64,000 nt of DNA from Ancylobacter mangrovi (lineage in GTDB: Bacteria > Pseudomonadota > Alphaproteobacteria > Rhizobiales > Xanthobacteraceae), in assembly GCF_024752355.1 (NCBI RefSeq), contig NZ_JANTHZ010000003.1, positions 62,001 to 126,000 on the forward strand, in the 5' to 3' direction. Positions 34,102 to 43,266 of the stretch are shown here, in pieces. The position numbers and the translations under genes are program-made. The notes beneath the pieces are model-generated. The model saw nothing but the letters and a program-made list of their open reading frames with translations, ran no database searches and was not told the origin of the DNA. Every line of letters starts with the position of its first letter. Within the stretch, counting starts at the first letter, position 1.

Positions 34102-34755
34102 TCAGGGCACCATCCACAGCACCGGCAGGACGTGGTGGGCCTGAAGCATCTCGATGCCCTCGGCGAGCGGGATCGAGGCGAGGAAGACGCAGGCGTCGAC
34201 GAAGGTGCGCACCACGAGGCGGGGGCGGATCTCCAGCGTGTCGACGTTCCGCCACAGGCCGAATTTCGGCAGGAAGCGCGGCACCCGCGCCTTGTAGGAG
34301 AGATAGGGTTCGCCGAACGCCTCGGAGAGGAAGCGCTCTTCCTTGCGCACCACCACCGTGAAGACCAGCACCGTGATGATGGCGGCCGCGACCGCCGCCG
34401 TGGCGCTGCCGAACTGCGCGCCGGCGCCGGCGGCGCCGATGAAGGAGAAGACGTAGAGCGGGTTGCGGCACACCGAATAGGGGCCGACCTCGACGATGGT
34501 CGCCTTCTTGCGCCCGCCAATATAGAGCGAGCACCAGGTGCGCCCGGCGATGGCGACGAGGATCAGCGCGAGGCCGATCGTCTCGATCGTTTCGTGGAGG
34601 TTGTTGTCGCCCTCGTCCGGCCACAGCGAATGGCCGAACAGCAGCACGCCGACCGCCGCTGCCCCGAGGACGAAAAGCACCAGCTTGCGCGAACTCTGGA
34701 CCGCGGCGATGTCGAAGCTGGCCGAGGGGCGAGGCGTGCGTTGTGCGTTGCTCAT
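34102..34755 (-). CDS. Isoprenylcysteine carboxylmethyltransferase-like membrane protein (first copy)
   Basis: A 217-residue membrane protein of the ICMT/phospholipid-methyltransferase fold. Several hydrophobic helices flank the SAM-binding region: VEVGPYSVCRNPLYVFSF, then RKEERFLSEAFGEPYLSYKARVPRFLP, the RHP-like (here CRNPLY) and EExxL motifs of the fold. In bacteria these enzymes methylate lipids or small molecules, target unknown. A second paralogue occurs at 48520. The ATG is at 34755; it stands alone. Confidence 0.82.
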   Translation of the reverse strand: MSNAQRTPRPSASFDIAAVQSSRKLVLFVLGAAAVGVLLFGHSLWPDEGDNNLHETIETIGLALILVAIAGRTWCSLYIGGRKKATIVEVGPYSVCRNPLYVFSFIGAAGAGAQFGSATAAVAAAIITVLVFTVVVRKEERFLSEAFGEPYLSYKARVPRFLPKFGLWRNVDTLEIRPRLVVRTFVDACVFLASIPLAEGIEMLQAHHVLPVLWMVP

Positions 34756-34864
34756 TGAGGCCTTCCACGGGCGGCGAACGGGATTTATCCCTCCTTCATA
34801 CCCCGCTCGCGGCTTTTTTCAGGCGACCGGCGTCATTTCGCCGCGCGCTCGCTCCTCGCCGCCG

Positions 34865-35830
34865 TCACGCCGGGGCGAGGCGACGGTCGCGCAGGGCGAG
34901 CCCGGACAGTACCAGCGCGAAGCCGAGCGCGTGGTAGAGGTGCAGCGATTCGCCGATCAGCCCGACCGCCAGCGCGGCGCCGAACACCGGCATGAGCTGG
35001 AGGAACTGGCCGGCCCGGGTGGGGCCCAGCACGGTGACGCCGCGCGCCCAGAGCACGAAGCCGAAGGTCGGCAGGCTGCCGACATAAAGGATGAGCATCG
35101 TCGTGGTGCCGGCCGCCTCGCCGTCGAAACCGCGCTGCGCGATCTCCCAGGCGGCGACCGGGGCGAGGGCGAGCAGGCCGAAGGGGATGCTGGCGGCGAG
35201 GGCGGCGGCCGGCGACAGCGTGGAAGGGAAGCGCTTCAGCAGCACGGCATAGAGCGCGAAGGCGGAGATGCCGAGGAACAGCAGCATGTCGCCGCCGCGC
35301 AAATCCATGCCGATCAGGTTGCCGATGTCGCCGCGCGCCACGATCAGCGCCACGCCGGCGGTGGAGAGGGCGAGGGCGAGGCGCGAGCGCGTGCTGGTGC
35401 GCTCGCCCAGGATCAGCCAGCCGAAGAGGCCGACCACGATCGGCGCGGCCGAGCCGATGATCGAGCCGTTGACCAGCGTGGTGCGGGCGAGGCCGGCATA
35501 AATCAGCACGGTGAAGACGGCGATGTTGAGCACCCCCGAGGCGGCCCAGAGCGGCCAGAGGCGGACTATCTCGCCCCGCTTCTGCGCCAGCTCGCGCCAG
35601 GTGAAGGGCAGGAGAAGCGCGAAGGCGAGCGCCCAGCGCAGGGCCGAGAAGGTCGCGGGCGAGATGACGTCGGCGGCGAGATGGCCGGCGAAGAAGTTGC
35701 CTGACCAGAGCAGCGCGGCCCCGGTGAGGGCGAGGGCGGCGAAGGTCGCGGGTGAACCGGCGAGGCCGGCGCGGGCGCTGCCGGCGGTACGCGAAACCAA
35801 CGGATTCAACGTGTCTGCCACGAATGCCAT
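34865..35830 (-). CDS. EamA/DMT-superfamily transporter
   Basis: A 321-residue ten-helix drug/metabolite transporter. Two EamA halves are evident, starting with ALALTGAALLWSGNFFAG and GGDMLLFLGISAFALYAVLL; the typical end of each half is LIYAGLARTTLVNGSIIGS and WARGVTVLGPTRAGQFLQL. Likely exports a metabolite or amino acid. The next gene upstream is a divergently placed or parallel Lrp-type regulator 144 bp away on the same strand, which often pairs with such exporters, so amino-acid export is plausible (inference). The ATG at 35830 has GGGAGAC on the minus strand. Confidence 0.88.
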   Translation of the reverse strand: MAFVADTLNPLVSRTAGSARAGLAGSPATFAALALTGAALLWSGNFFAGHLAADVISPATFSALRWALAFALLLPFTWRELAQKRGEIVRLWPLWAASGVLNIAVFTVLIYAGLARTTLVNGSIIGSAAPIVVGLFGWLILGERTSTRSRLALALSTAGVALIVARGDIGNLIGMDLRGGDMLLFLGISAFALYAVLLKRFPSTLSPAAALAASIPFGLLALAPVAAWEIAQRGFDGEAAGTTTMLILYVGSLPTFGFVLWARGVTVLGPTRAGQFLQLMPVFGAALAVGLIGESLHLYHALGFALVLSGLALRDRRLAPA

Positions 35831-35973
35831 GACGCGTCTCCCAGGGTCCGAAGGACAGGCGCTGCCGGTGGGGTATCGCCGCATTGCCGATATAGGTCAG
35901 TGTAGTTGACCCAATGCGGCATGTCCTTGCGTTGTTGGTCGCGCGTTCGCGCTATGGCGGCAGATTCTGCCGC

Positions 35974-36525
35974 TCAGGGCCGCTTTCCTGGGCTTCGCAT
36001 TCCATTGCCCTCTTTTTCGGCAGCCGAATCCGCCGCGAGAGGGGTGGGGCGCAGATGGTCGAGCGGCAGCCGGCCGCTCTCCTTCACCCGCTTGAGCGCG
36101 AGTGAGGAGCGCACGCCGCGCACGCCGGGCAGGCCCATGAGGATGTCGTGGGCGAAGCGGGCGAAGCCTTCCAGATCCTCGCAAACCACCTGGAGCAGGT
36201 AGTCGCTGTCGCCGGTCGCGCTGTAGCAGGCGATCACCTGCGGCAGCGCCATCACCGCGGCCTCGAAATCGTTGGCCGCCTCCTCGACCTGCCGTTCCAG
36301 ATGGACTTGGATGAAGGCCAGCACGCCGAGCCCGAGCCGGCTGGCGTCCAGCCGGGCCTGGTAACGCGCGATCAGGCCCTCCTCCTCCAGCCGCCGCGTG
36401 CGCCGCAGGCACGGGGAGGGCGAAAGGCCGATGCGCTCGGACAGTTCGGCGTTGGTGAGCCGGCCATCCTCCTGAAGCTCGCGCAGGATGCGCAGATCGA
36501 ACATGTCGAGCGGAGGCGGACGCAT
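35974..36525 (-). CDS. Lrp/AsnC-family transcriptional regulator
   Basis: A 183-residue feast/famine regulator. N-terminal HTH: DMFDLRILRELQEDGRLTNA, then LSERIGLSPSPCLRRTRRLE; C-terminal RAM domain for amino-acid sensing: VLAFIQVHLE... VIACYSATGDSDYLLQVV. A basic 25-residue tail (SAAEKEGNGMRSPGKRP) extends past the usual end. A good ribosome site AGGAGG on the minus strand precedes the ATG at 36525. It reads toward the EamA transporter gene, a likely target. Confidence 0.92.
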   Translation of the reverse strand: MRPPPLDMFDLRILRELQEDGRLTNAELSERIGLSPSPCLRRTRRLEEEGLIARYQARLDASRLGLGVLAFIQVHLERQVEEAANDFEAAVMALPQVIACYSATGDSDYLLQVVCEDLEGFARFAHDILMGLPGVRGVRSSLALKRVKESGRLPLDHLRPTPLAADSAAEKEGNGMRSPGKRP

Positions 36526-36759
36526 GTTCTGCCTCCTGATGCCGGTTTCGAAGCAGGATCGGTCGTTCGCAAAGAGAATGAAGGCAGGGCGTGCCGCGTG
36601 GCAATTAGGCTTTGGTCAGAAACGCTGTCCGATCTGCCGCGAACACGCGCGCCGGGCAGTGCGGTCGGGCCATAAAGAAGCGGTCAGGAACGCAACATCT
36701 CGTGGATCGCGCGCCCGCCTCCACTTGAACTTGTGTCTCAGCGACGGCACGCTGGCGCC

Positions 36760-39700
36760 ATGAAATTCACCCGGCTGCGCCTCACCGGCTTCAAGACCTT
36801 CGTGGAGCCGACCGACATGCTGATCGAGCCCGGCCTCACCGGCGTGGTGGGGCCGAATGGCTGCGGCAAGTCGAATCTGGTCGAGGCGCTGCGCTGGGTG
36901 ATGGGCGAGAGCTCCTACAAGGCGATGCGCGCCGAGGGGATGGACGACGTCATCTTCGGCGGCACCACCAACCGGCCGGCGCGCAACACCGCCGAGGTGA
37001 TGCTGGTGGTCGACAATCTCGACCGCTCGACCCCCGCCATCTTCAACGAAGCCGACATGCTGGAGATCTCGCGGCGGATCGAGCGCGAGGCCGGCTCCTC
37101 CTACCGTGTGAACGGGCGCGAGGTGCGTGCGCGCGACGTGCAGATCCTGTTCGCGGACGCCTCCTCCGGCTCGCGCTCGCCCTCCATGGTGCGGCAGGGG
37201 CAGATCGGCGAGATCGTCGGCGCCAAGCCCTCCGCCCGACGGCGCCTGCTCGAAGAGGCGGCCGGGGTCGCGGGCCTGCATGCGCGCCGGCACGAGGCGG
37301 AGATGCGGCTGCGCGCGGCCGAGACCAATCTGACCCGGCTCGACGACGTGATCGGCCAGATCAGCGGCCAGCTCGACGCGCTGCGCCGCCAGTCGCGCCA
37401 GGCCTCGCGCTACCGCGCCGTGTCGTCCGACATCCGCCGCAACGAGGCGGCGCTGCTGTGGCTGCGCTGGCTGGAGGTGACCGGCGCGCTCGGCGAGGCG
37501 GGAGAGGCCTTCGACCTCGCCCAGCGCGAGATCGCCGCCTGCACGATCGCGCAGGGCGAGGCGGCGCGGCAGGCCGCCATCGCCGCGCACGGCATTCCGG
37601 CCCTGCGCGAGGCTGATGCGGTGGCGGCCGCGACGCTGCAGCGCCTCGTGCTGGCGCAGGGCGAACTCGACCGCGAGGAAGCCCGCGCGAGCGCGCGGCG
37701 CGAGGAGCTCGACCGCCGGCTCGCCCAGCTCGGCGGCGACATGGAGCGCGAGCGCGCGCTCGCCGCCGACGCGCAGGAAATGCTGGAGCGGCTGGTCGAG
37801 GAGACGATCGAGCTCGAGGAGGCGCAGGCCGGCGCCGGGGAGATGGAGAGCGACGTCCTGGCCGCGCGCGAGGAGGCGGCGATGCGCCTCGCCGATTCCG
37901 AGCGCGCCTTCGCCGACGCCACCGCCGCCCTCGCCGAGGGTGCCGCCCAGCGCGGGGCGCTGGAGCGCGCCGTGCGCGAGGCGGGCGAGCGCCTCGCCCG
38001 GTTGGAGCGCGAGAACGAGCAGCTCGCCGGCCAGCGGCGCACGCTCGAGGCGGGCGCGGGCGCGCATAGGCTTGAGGAGCGCCGCGCCGCGACCGAGGGC
38101 GCGCAGGAGCGATTCGCCGCCGCCGAGGCCGCGGCGCAGGAGGCCGAGGCCGCGCATGCGCAGGCACGCGCCGCGCTCGACAATGCGCGGCGTCCGCTGG
38201 CCGAGGCCGAGCGCACGGCCCAGCGCCTCGACACCGAGGCGCGCACGCTCGCCAAGCTGCTCGATGTCGGCACCGCCAAGCGCTGGAAGCCGGTGCTCGA
38301 TTCGATCCGGGCGATGCGCGGCTACGAGGCCGCGCTCGGCGCCGCGCTGGGCGATGATCTCGACGCGCCGGACGATCCCGCGGCCCCGGTGCACTGGTCG
38401 CTGCGCCCGGGCGAGGGCGACGCCTCGCTTCCGCCGGGCGCGGAGCCGCTCTCGAACCATGTCGAGGCGCCCGTCGTGCTCGCGCGCCGCCTTGCCCAGG
38501 TGGGCGTGGTCGAGCGCGCGGATGGCGGGCGTCTCGCCCCGCTGCTGAAGCCTGGCCAGCGCCTCGTCTCGCGCGAGGGCGATATCTGGCGCTGGGACGG
38601 GCTCGACGCCGCCGCCGACGCGCCGACCGCCGCCGCGCGGCGCCTCGCCGAGCGCAACCGCCTCGCCGACATCGAGGCCGAGCTGGTCGAGGCGCGTGCG
38701 GTCGTCTCCACCCATCGGGCGGCGCTGGAGGCGGCCGAAGGGGTGCTGCGCGGCGCCGGCCACCGGGAGAACGCCGCCCGCGATGCGCGGCGCGCGGCGC
38801 TGCGGGCCATGGAGACGGCGCGCGACGAGCTCGCCCGCGCCGAGCGCGCCTCGGCCGAGGAGGCGACGCGGGTCGCGGCGCTCGCGGCCAGCCTCGAGCG
38901 GGTCGAGGGCGAGCGCGAGGACGCGGCAATCGCGCTGGAGGAGGCCCGGCAGGCGGTGACGGAGCTGCCGCCCATGGTGGAAAGCGAGGCCCGGCTCGCC
39001 GAGGTGCGCCTTCAGGTGGCGCAGGACCGGGCGGCGCTGGCCGAGGCGCGCGCCCATGCCGAGGGCGCCGCCCGCGAGCGCGAGCAGCGCGCGCGCCGGC
39101 TCACCGCGATCCGGGGCGAGCAGGCGTCCTGGCAGTCCCGCGCCTCGGGCACGGGTGAGCGGGTGGCGGCGCTGGAGGCCCGGCTCGCCGAGGCGGGGCA
39201 CGAGCGGGCCGAGCTCGACGACGCGCCCAATCTCTTCGCCGGCCGCCGCCGCGCGCTGCTGAACGAGACCGCGAAGGCGGAAGCCGCGCGCCGCGAGGCA
39301 TCGGACGGGCTCGCCGCCGCCGAACTCGCCCAGCACGAGGCCGACCGCGCCGCGCGTGCCGCGCTTGACGCGCTGGCGGCCGCCCGTGAGGCCGGTGCGC
39401 GCGGCGAGGCGCGACTCGAGGCGCTGCGCCAGCGCCGCGACGACCTGATGCGCGAGATCGCCGACATGCTCGACGGCACGCCGGAAAACGCCCGCGAGAT
39501 CGCCGGCTTCGAAAGCGATTCGGCGCTTCCCCAGCTCGCCGCGGTGGAAGCCGAGCTCGACCGGCTGAAAGGCGAGCGCGAGCGGCTCGGCGCGGTCAAC
39601 CTGCGCGCCGAGGAGGAACTCGCCGAGATCGAGACCCGCCAGCAGGGCCTTGCCGCCGAGCGCGAGGACCTGACCGAGGCGATCAAGCGGCTGCGGCAGG

Positions 39701-40212
39701 GTATCTATGGCCTCAACCGCGAGGCGCGCGAGCGGCTGCAGGCGAGCTTCGCGGTGGTGGACGGCCATTTCCAGCAGCTCTTCGGCACGCTGTTCGGCGG
39801 CGGCGAGGCCCGACTGGTGCTGACCGATTCGGAAGATCCGCTGGAGGCGGGCCTCGACATCATCGCTAAGCCGCCCGGCAAGAAGCCGCAGTCGCTCTCG
39901 CTGCTCTCGGGCGGCGAGCAGGCGCTGACCGCCATGGCCCTGATCTTCGCCGTGTTCCTGACCAACCCGGCGCCGATCTGCGTGCTCGACGAGGTCGACG
40001 CTCCGCTCGACGACGCCAATGTCGAGCGCTTCTGCAACCTGCTCGACGAGATGCAGCGGCTGACGGAGACGCGATTCGTCACCATCACCCACAACCCGAT
40101 CACGATGAGCCGGATGAATCGGCTGTTCGGCGTCACCATGGCCGAGCAGGGGGTGTCGAAGCTGGTCTCGGTCGATCTCGCGACCGCCGAAAGCTGGCGC
40201 GAGGCCAGCTGA
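36760..40212 (+). CDS. smc: Chromosome segregation protein SMC
   Basis: A 1150-residue SMC ATPase that organises and segregates the chromosome with ScpA and ScpB. The N-terminal head has Walker A GPNGCGKS (residues 31-38) in GVVGPNGCGKSNLVEALRW, followed by two long coiled coils around a central hinge (about 490-620), and a C-terminal head with signature LSGGEQALTAM (about 1048) and Walker B CVLDEVDAPLDD. The coils are alanine/glutamate/arginine-rich. The ATG at 36760 (MKFTRLRLTGFKTF) matches the family; no good ribosome site is seen. Downstream is the F0 operon. Confidence 0.97.
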   Translation: MKFTRLRLTGFKTFVEPTDMLIEPGLTGVVGPNGCGKSNLVEALRWVMGESSYKAMRAEGMDDVIFGGTTNRPARNTAEVMLVVDNLDRSTPAIFNEADMLEISRRIEREAGSSYRVNGREVRARDVQILFADASSGSRSPSMVRQGQIGEIVGAKPSARRRLLEEAAGVAGLHARRHEAEMRLRAAETNLTRLDDVIGQISGQLDALRRQSRQASRYRAVSSDIRRNEAALLWLRWLEVTGALGEAGEAFDLAQREIAACTIAQGEAARQAAIAAHGIPALREADAVAAATLQRLVLAQGELDREEARASARREELDRRLAQLGGDMERERALAADAQEMLERLVEETIELEEAQAGAGEMESDVLAAREEAAMRLADSERAFADATAALAEGAAQRGALERAVREAGERLARLERENEQLAGQRRTLEAGAGAHRLEERRAATEGAQERFAAAEAAAQEAEAAHAQARAALDNARRPLAEAERTAQRLDTEARTLAKLLDVGTAKRWKPVLDSIRAMRGYEAALGAALGDDLDAPDDPAAPVHWSLRPGEGDASLPPGAEPLSNHVEAPVVLARRLAQVGVVERADGGRLAPLLKPGQRLVSREGDIWRWDGLDAAADAPTAAARRLAERNRLADIEAELVEARAVVSTHRAALEAAEGVLRGAGHRENAARDARRAALRAMETARDELARAERASAEEATRVAALAASLERVEGEREDAAIALEEARQAVTELPPMVESEARLAEVRLQVAQDRAALAEARAHAEGAAREREQRARRLTAIRGEQASWQSRASGTGERVAALEARLAEAGHERAELDDAPNLFAGRRRALLNETAKAEAARREASDGLAAAELAQHEADRAARAALDALAAAREAGARGEARLEALRQRRDDLMREIADMLDGTPENAREIAGFESDSALPQLAAVEAELDRLKGERERLGAVNLRAEEELAEIETRQQGLAAEREDLTEAIKRLRQGIYGLNREARERLQASFAVVDGHFQQLFGTLFGGGEARLVLTDSEDPLEAGLDIIAKPPGKKPQSLSLLSGGEQALTAMALIFAVFLTNPAPICVLDEVDAPLDDANVERFCNLLDEMQRLTETRFVTITHNPITMSRMNRLFGVTMAEQGVSKLVSVDLATAESWREAS

Positions 40213-40391
40213 TCGGTGCCCGTTCCGGGCCGATGCGGCGTTCGGCGTATTCCGTCACGTCGCCTGGTATGCCAAAAACATGGTTATGACCTTCCCTTGG
40301 TGCCGGGGCGCGTCCCGAAGGGCTGCGACAGGCTGTCCACCCGTCAATTTTGTAGTTATTTTTCAATAGGTTAAAAGATACGCTCATATCC

Positions 40392-40420
40392 TTGACACCC
40401 CTTGGGGCGATCACTATGGT
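40392..40420 (+). promoter_or_regulatory. Sigma70-type promoter of the F0 ATP synthase operon
   Basis: A perfect -35 TTGACA (40392-40397), a 17-bp spacer and a -10 element TATGGT (40415-40420), 55 bp upstream of the atpI start, within an AT-rich island (about 40340-40420) that stands out from the GC-rich background. Sequence seen; the assignment is by consensus. Confidence 0.8.
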
Positions 40421-40474
40421 GCGCCCGGCTTCGGGGTCGGAAAATCCTTCTCTGGCAGGGCTCGAGCGCAGGTT

Positions 40475-40861
40475 ATGGACGACCGGGACAAAACGGACGG
40501 CCAGAAAGGTTCGGGCTCGCCGGAAATCTCCGATGCCGAGCTTTCGGGCAGGCTCCATGGGCTCGGCCGCGCGATCGACAAGGTTCGCGCCGAGCGCAAG
40601 GTGGACGAAGAAGAGGTGTCGCTGTCGAAGGACAGGACATCGACCTCGGCGGGGATGACGCTGGCTTTCCGGCTGGGAAGCGAGTTCGTCGCCGGGGTGC
40701 TGGTCGGCGCCGGCCTCGGCTGGGGCTTCGACCGCCTTCTGGGCACCTCGCCATGGGGCTTCATCGTGTTCCTGCTGCTCGGCTTCGCGGCGAGCATCCT
40801 GAACATGATGCGCGCCGCCGGGGAAACCGGCCGGAAAACGCCGCCGGAAGGCGGGGCGTGA
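40475..40861 (+). CDS. atpI: ATP synthase protein I
   Basis: A 128-residue AtpI-like protein thought to help assemble the c-ring. A hydrophilic head of about 60 residues is followed by two membrane helices: LAFRLGSEFVAGVLVGAGLGWGFD and WGFIVFLLLGFAASILNMM (the first given in parts: FRLGSEFVAGVLVGAG). The GTTP-like motif LGTSPWGF lies between. It opens the F0 operon I-a-c-b'-b, the layout of alphaproteobacteria in which F1 genes lie elsewhere. Confidence 0.9.
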   Translation: MDDRDKTDGQKGSGSPEISDAELSGRLHGLGRAIDKVRAERKVDEEEVSLSKDRTSTSAGMTLAFRLGSEFVAGVLVGAGLGWGFDRLLGTSPWGFIVFLLLGFAASILNMMRAAGETGRKTPPEGGA

Positions 40862-40953
40862 GCGACAGTTGAATTGAACGGTGCCGGCGCAGGGCCGGTG
40901 CCAGAGACGGGGCGGGCGCCGGACGGCGCCGCGTTTGAGGGCAGCGACCGGCG

Positions 40954-41718
40954 ATGGCCAGCGAAAGCGTGATCGATCCGATCCACCAGTTCCACATTCT
41001 CAAGATCGTGGATCTGGGGGAGCCCGGCGGTGTCCAGCTCGCCTTCACCAATTCCGCCGCGTTCATGTTCGGCATCGTGGCGCTGATCTTCTTCTTCCTC
41101 ACCTTCGCCACCCGCGGGCGCACGCTGGTGCCCGGCCGCCTGCAGTCGATGGCGGAGATGTCCTACGAGTTCGTCGCCTCGATGGTGCGCTCGACCGCCG
41201 GCAATGAGGGGATGAAGTTCTTCCCGCTGGTGTTCTCGCTGTTCATGTTCGTGCTGGTGGCGAACTTCATCGGCATGATCCCCTACGGCTTCACCGTGAC
41301 GAGCCACCTGATCGTCACCGCCATGCTGGCGCTGGTGGTGATCCTGACCGTGATCATCTACGGCTTCATGCGCCACGGCACGCATTTCCTCGGCCTGTTC
41401 GTGCCCTCGGGCGTGCCGGCCTTCCTGCTTCCCTTCATGGTCGTGATCGAGGTCATCTCCTTCCTCTCGCGTCCGATCAGCCTGTCGCTGCGTCTGTTCG
41501 CCAACATGCTCGCGGGCCACATCGCGATGAAGGTGTTCGCCGGCTTCATCGTGATGATGAGCGCCAGCGGCTTCCTCGGTCTGCTGGGCGGGACGCTTCC
41601 GCTCGCCATGGTCATCGCGCTCACTGCGCTCGAATTCCTGGTCGCCGCCCTGCAGGCCTACGTCTTCGCGGTGCTGACCTGCATCTATCTCAACGACGCG
41701 CTGCATCCGGGGCACTGA
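40954..41718 (+). CDS. atpB: F0F1 ATP synthase subunit a
   Basis: A 254-residue subunit a forming the proton half-channels of the inner-membrane F0 motor. The essential arginine is in [17 protein letters not shown], with the family segment [16 protein letters not shown]. Five to six hydrophobic helices are visible. The ATG at 40954 has gagg at about 40937. It follows atpI by 92 bp and precedes atpE. Confidence 0.97.
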   Translation: MASESVIDPIHQFHILKIVDLGEPGGVQLAFTNSAAFMFGIVALIFFFLTFATRGRTLVPGRLQSMAEMSYEFVASMVRSTAGNEGMKFFPLVFSLFMFVLVANFIGMIPYGFTVTSHLIVTAMLALVVILTVIIYGFMRHGTHFLGLFVPSGVPAFLLPFMVVIEVISFLSRPISLSLRLFANMLAGHIAMKVFAGFIVMMSASGFLGLLGGTLPLAMVIALTALEFLVAALQAYVFAVLTCIYLNDALHPGH

Positions 41719-41783
41719 TCGGCGCGTCGCGGGACACTCATCCAGCCTTCAACTCAATCAGCGAAATTCAATAGGAGAAGACC

Positions 41784-42011
41784 ATGGATCCGATTGCCGC
41801 CAAGTTCCTCGGCGCCGGTCTCGCTTGTTTCGGCATGGGCCTTGCCGCTATCGGTGTGGGTAACATCTTCGGCAACTTCCTCTCGGGCGCGCTGCGCAAC
41901 CCGTCGGCCGCCGACGGCCAGTTCGCCCGCGCCTTCATCGGCGCGGCCCTCGCGGAAGGTCTCGGCATCTTCGCGCTGGTCGTCGCGCTGGTTCTGCTGT
42001 TCGTGGTCTGA
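41784..42011 (+). CDS. atpE: F0F1 ATP synthase subunit c
   Basis: A 75-residue two-helix proteolipid that forms the rotor ring. The polar loop is [10 protein letters not shown] and the proton-binding carboxylate is the glutamate in [16 protein letters not shown] very good ribosome site, aggagaag (41765-41780 region), precedes the ATG, in line with the high copy number of this subunit. Confidence 0.97.
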   Translation: MDPIAAKFLGAGLACFGMGLAAIGVGNIFGNFLSGALRNPSAADGQFARAFIGAALAEGLGIFALVVALVLLFVV

Positions 42012-42093
42012 CGCCTTCAGCGTCGCGGGCGGGCCGCCGCGCGGCCTGTCCGTGGCGTCAAGAGCCGACGTTCCATTGAAGGAAGCCTGAACC

Positions 42094-42708
42094 ATGCCCG
42101 AGACCCAGGGTCCGGCCGGTATTCTCGTCATCGCCCAGGCGGACGCACCCGTCGCGCACGGCACGCCGCCGCGTGACGGCGTGGAGTTCGAGGTGCCGTC
42201 GACCGAAGCGCATGGCGGGGGCTTTCCGCCCTTCGACGTGCACACCTTCCCCTCGCAGATCATCTGGCTGGCGATCGCGTTCGGCGCGCTCTACCTGCTG
42301 ATGAGCCGCATCGCGCTGCCCCGCATCGCGAACATCCTCGAGGAGCGCCACGACCGGGTCGCGGACGATCTCGAGGAGGCGGGCAAGCTGAAGGCGGAGA
42401 GCGAGGCAGCCGCGCAGGCCTATGAGCATGCGCTCGCCACCGCGCGCGGCAAGGCGCACGGCATCGCCACCGAGACCCGCGACAAGCTCTCGGCCGAATC
42501 GGACGCGAGCCGCAAGTCGCTGGAAGCCGAGCTGGCCGCCAAGCTGGCGGCGGCGGAGGAGCAGATCGCGACCACCAAGACGGCGGCGATGGCCAATGTG
42601 CGCGGCATCGCCGTGGACGCGGCCGGTGCCATCGTCGGCGAGCTGATCGGCTCCGCCCCGGTGCCGCAGGCGGTCGAGGCGGCCGTCGACGACGCGATCA
42701 AGAGCTGA
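42094..42708 (+). CDS. atpG: F0F1 ATP synthase subunit b' (second stalk subunit)
   Basis: A 204-residue b'-type peripheral stalk subunit, the diverged b homologue found in alphaproteobacteria and phototrophs. One N-terminal-side membrane helix (FPSQIIWLAIAFGALYLLM, about residues 50-70) follows a hydrophilic head of about 45 residues, then a long charged helix. It forms a heterodimer with b. It lies 82 bp after atpE and 10 bp before atpF. The symbol for b' varies (atpG/atpF2). Confidence 0.92.
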   Translation: MPETQGPAGILVIAQADAPVAHGTPPRDGVEFEVPSTEAHGGGFPPFDVHTFPSQIIWLAIAFGALYLLMSRIALPRIANILEERHDRVADDLEEAGKLKAESEAAAQAYEHALATARGKAHGIATETRDKLSAESDASRKSLEAELAAKLAAAEEQIATTKTAAMANVRGIAVDAAGAIVGELIGSAPVPQAVEAAVDDAIKS

Positions 42709-42718
42709 GGGCGCGGAT

Positions 42719-43201
42719 ATGGGTACAGCCGAACTCTGGGTAGCCATCGCCTTCGTCATCTTCATGGCGATCGTGATCCGGGCCGGTGCCTTTTCCGGCA
42801 TCGCGCGCTCGCTCGACTCGCGCGGCGAGCGCATCCGCGCCGAGCTGGAAGAGGCGCGCCGCCTCAAGGAAGAGGCGCAGAAGCTGGTGGCCGAATACAA
42901 GCGCCGCCAGCGCGAGGCGGAAGCCGAGGCCGAGGCGATCATCACCACCGCCAAGGCCGAGGCCGAGCGCCTCGCCGCCGAGACCAAGACCAAGCTCGAG
43001 GACATGATCGCGCGCCGCACCAAGATGGCGGAGCAGAAGATCGCGCAGGCCGAGGCGCAGGCGCTGGCCGACGTCAAGGCAGCCGCCGCCGACGCGGCGG
43101 TGAAGGCGGCCGAGACGCTGCTCACCGCCAATGTGGTGGGCAAGACCGCCGACAAGCTGCTCGACGAGGCGGTCTCCGAGGTCAAGTCGAAGCTGAACTG
43201 A
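42719..43201 (+). CDS. atpF: F0F1 ATP synthase subunit b
   Basis: A 160-residue b subunit. The single membrane helix is at the very N-terminus (ELWVAIAFVIFMAIVIRAG), followed by a long alanine/glutamate/lysine-rich stalk helix ending SEVKSKLN. It begins 10 bp after b'. A strong terminator follows 34 bp after the stop, closing the operon; the F1 genes are not in the window. Confidence 0.95.
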   Translation: MGTAELWVAIAFVIFMAIVIRAGAFSGIARSLDSRGERIRAELEEARRLKEEAQKLVAEYKRRQREAEAEAEAIITTAKAEAERLAAETKTKLEDMIARRTKMAEQKIAQAEAQALADVKAAAADAAVKAAETLLTANVVGKTADKLLDEAVSEVKSKLN

Positions 43202-43234
43202 CCGGCGGCAGACTTCTTTCCGACGACGTTTTCA

Positions 43235-43266
43235 GATGCCCGGCCTCGCGCCGGGCATCTTGCGTT
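43235..43266 (+). terminator. Rho-independent terminator of the F0 operon
   Basis: A perfect 10-bp stem gatgcccggc/gccgggcatc (43235-43244 with 43250-43259), 5-base loop, then ttgcgttt. It begins 34 bp after the atpF stop. Confidence 0.85.

Noticed and set aside
36616-40092. A 1158-codon open frame antisense to smc
   Set aside because: It mirrors smc on the opposite strand; the product is arginine/leucine/histidine-rich with no motif, as expected from third-position G/C bias of a coiled-coil gene.
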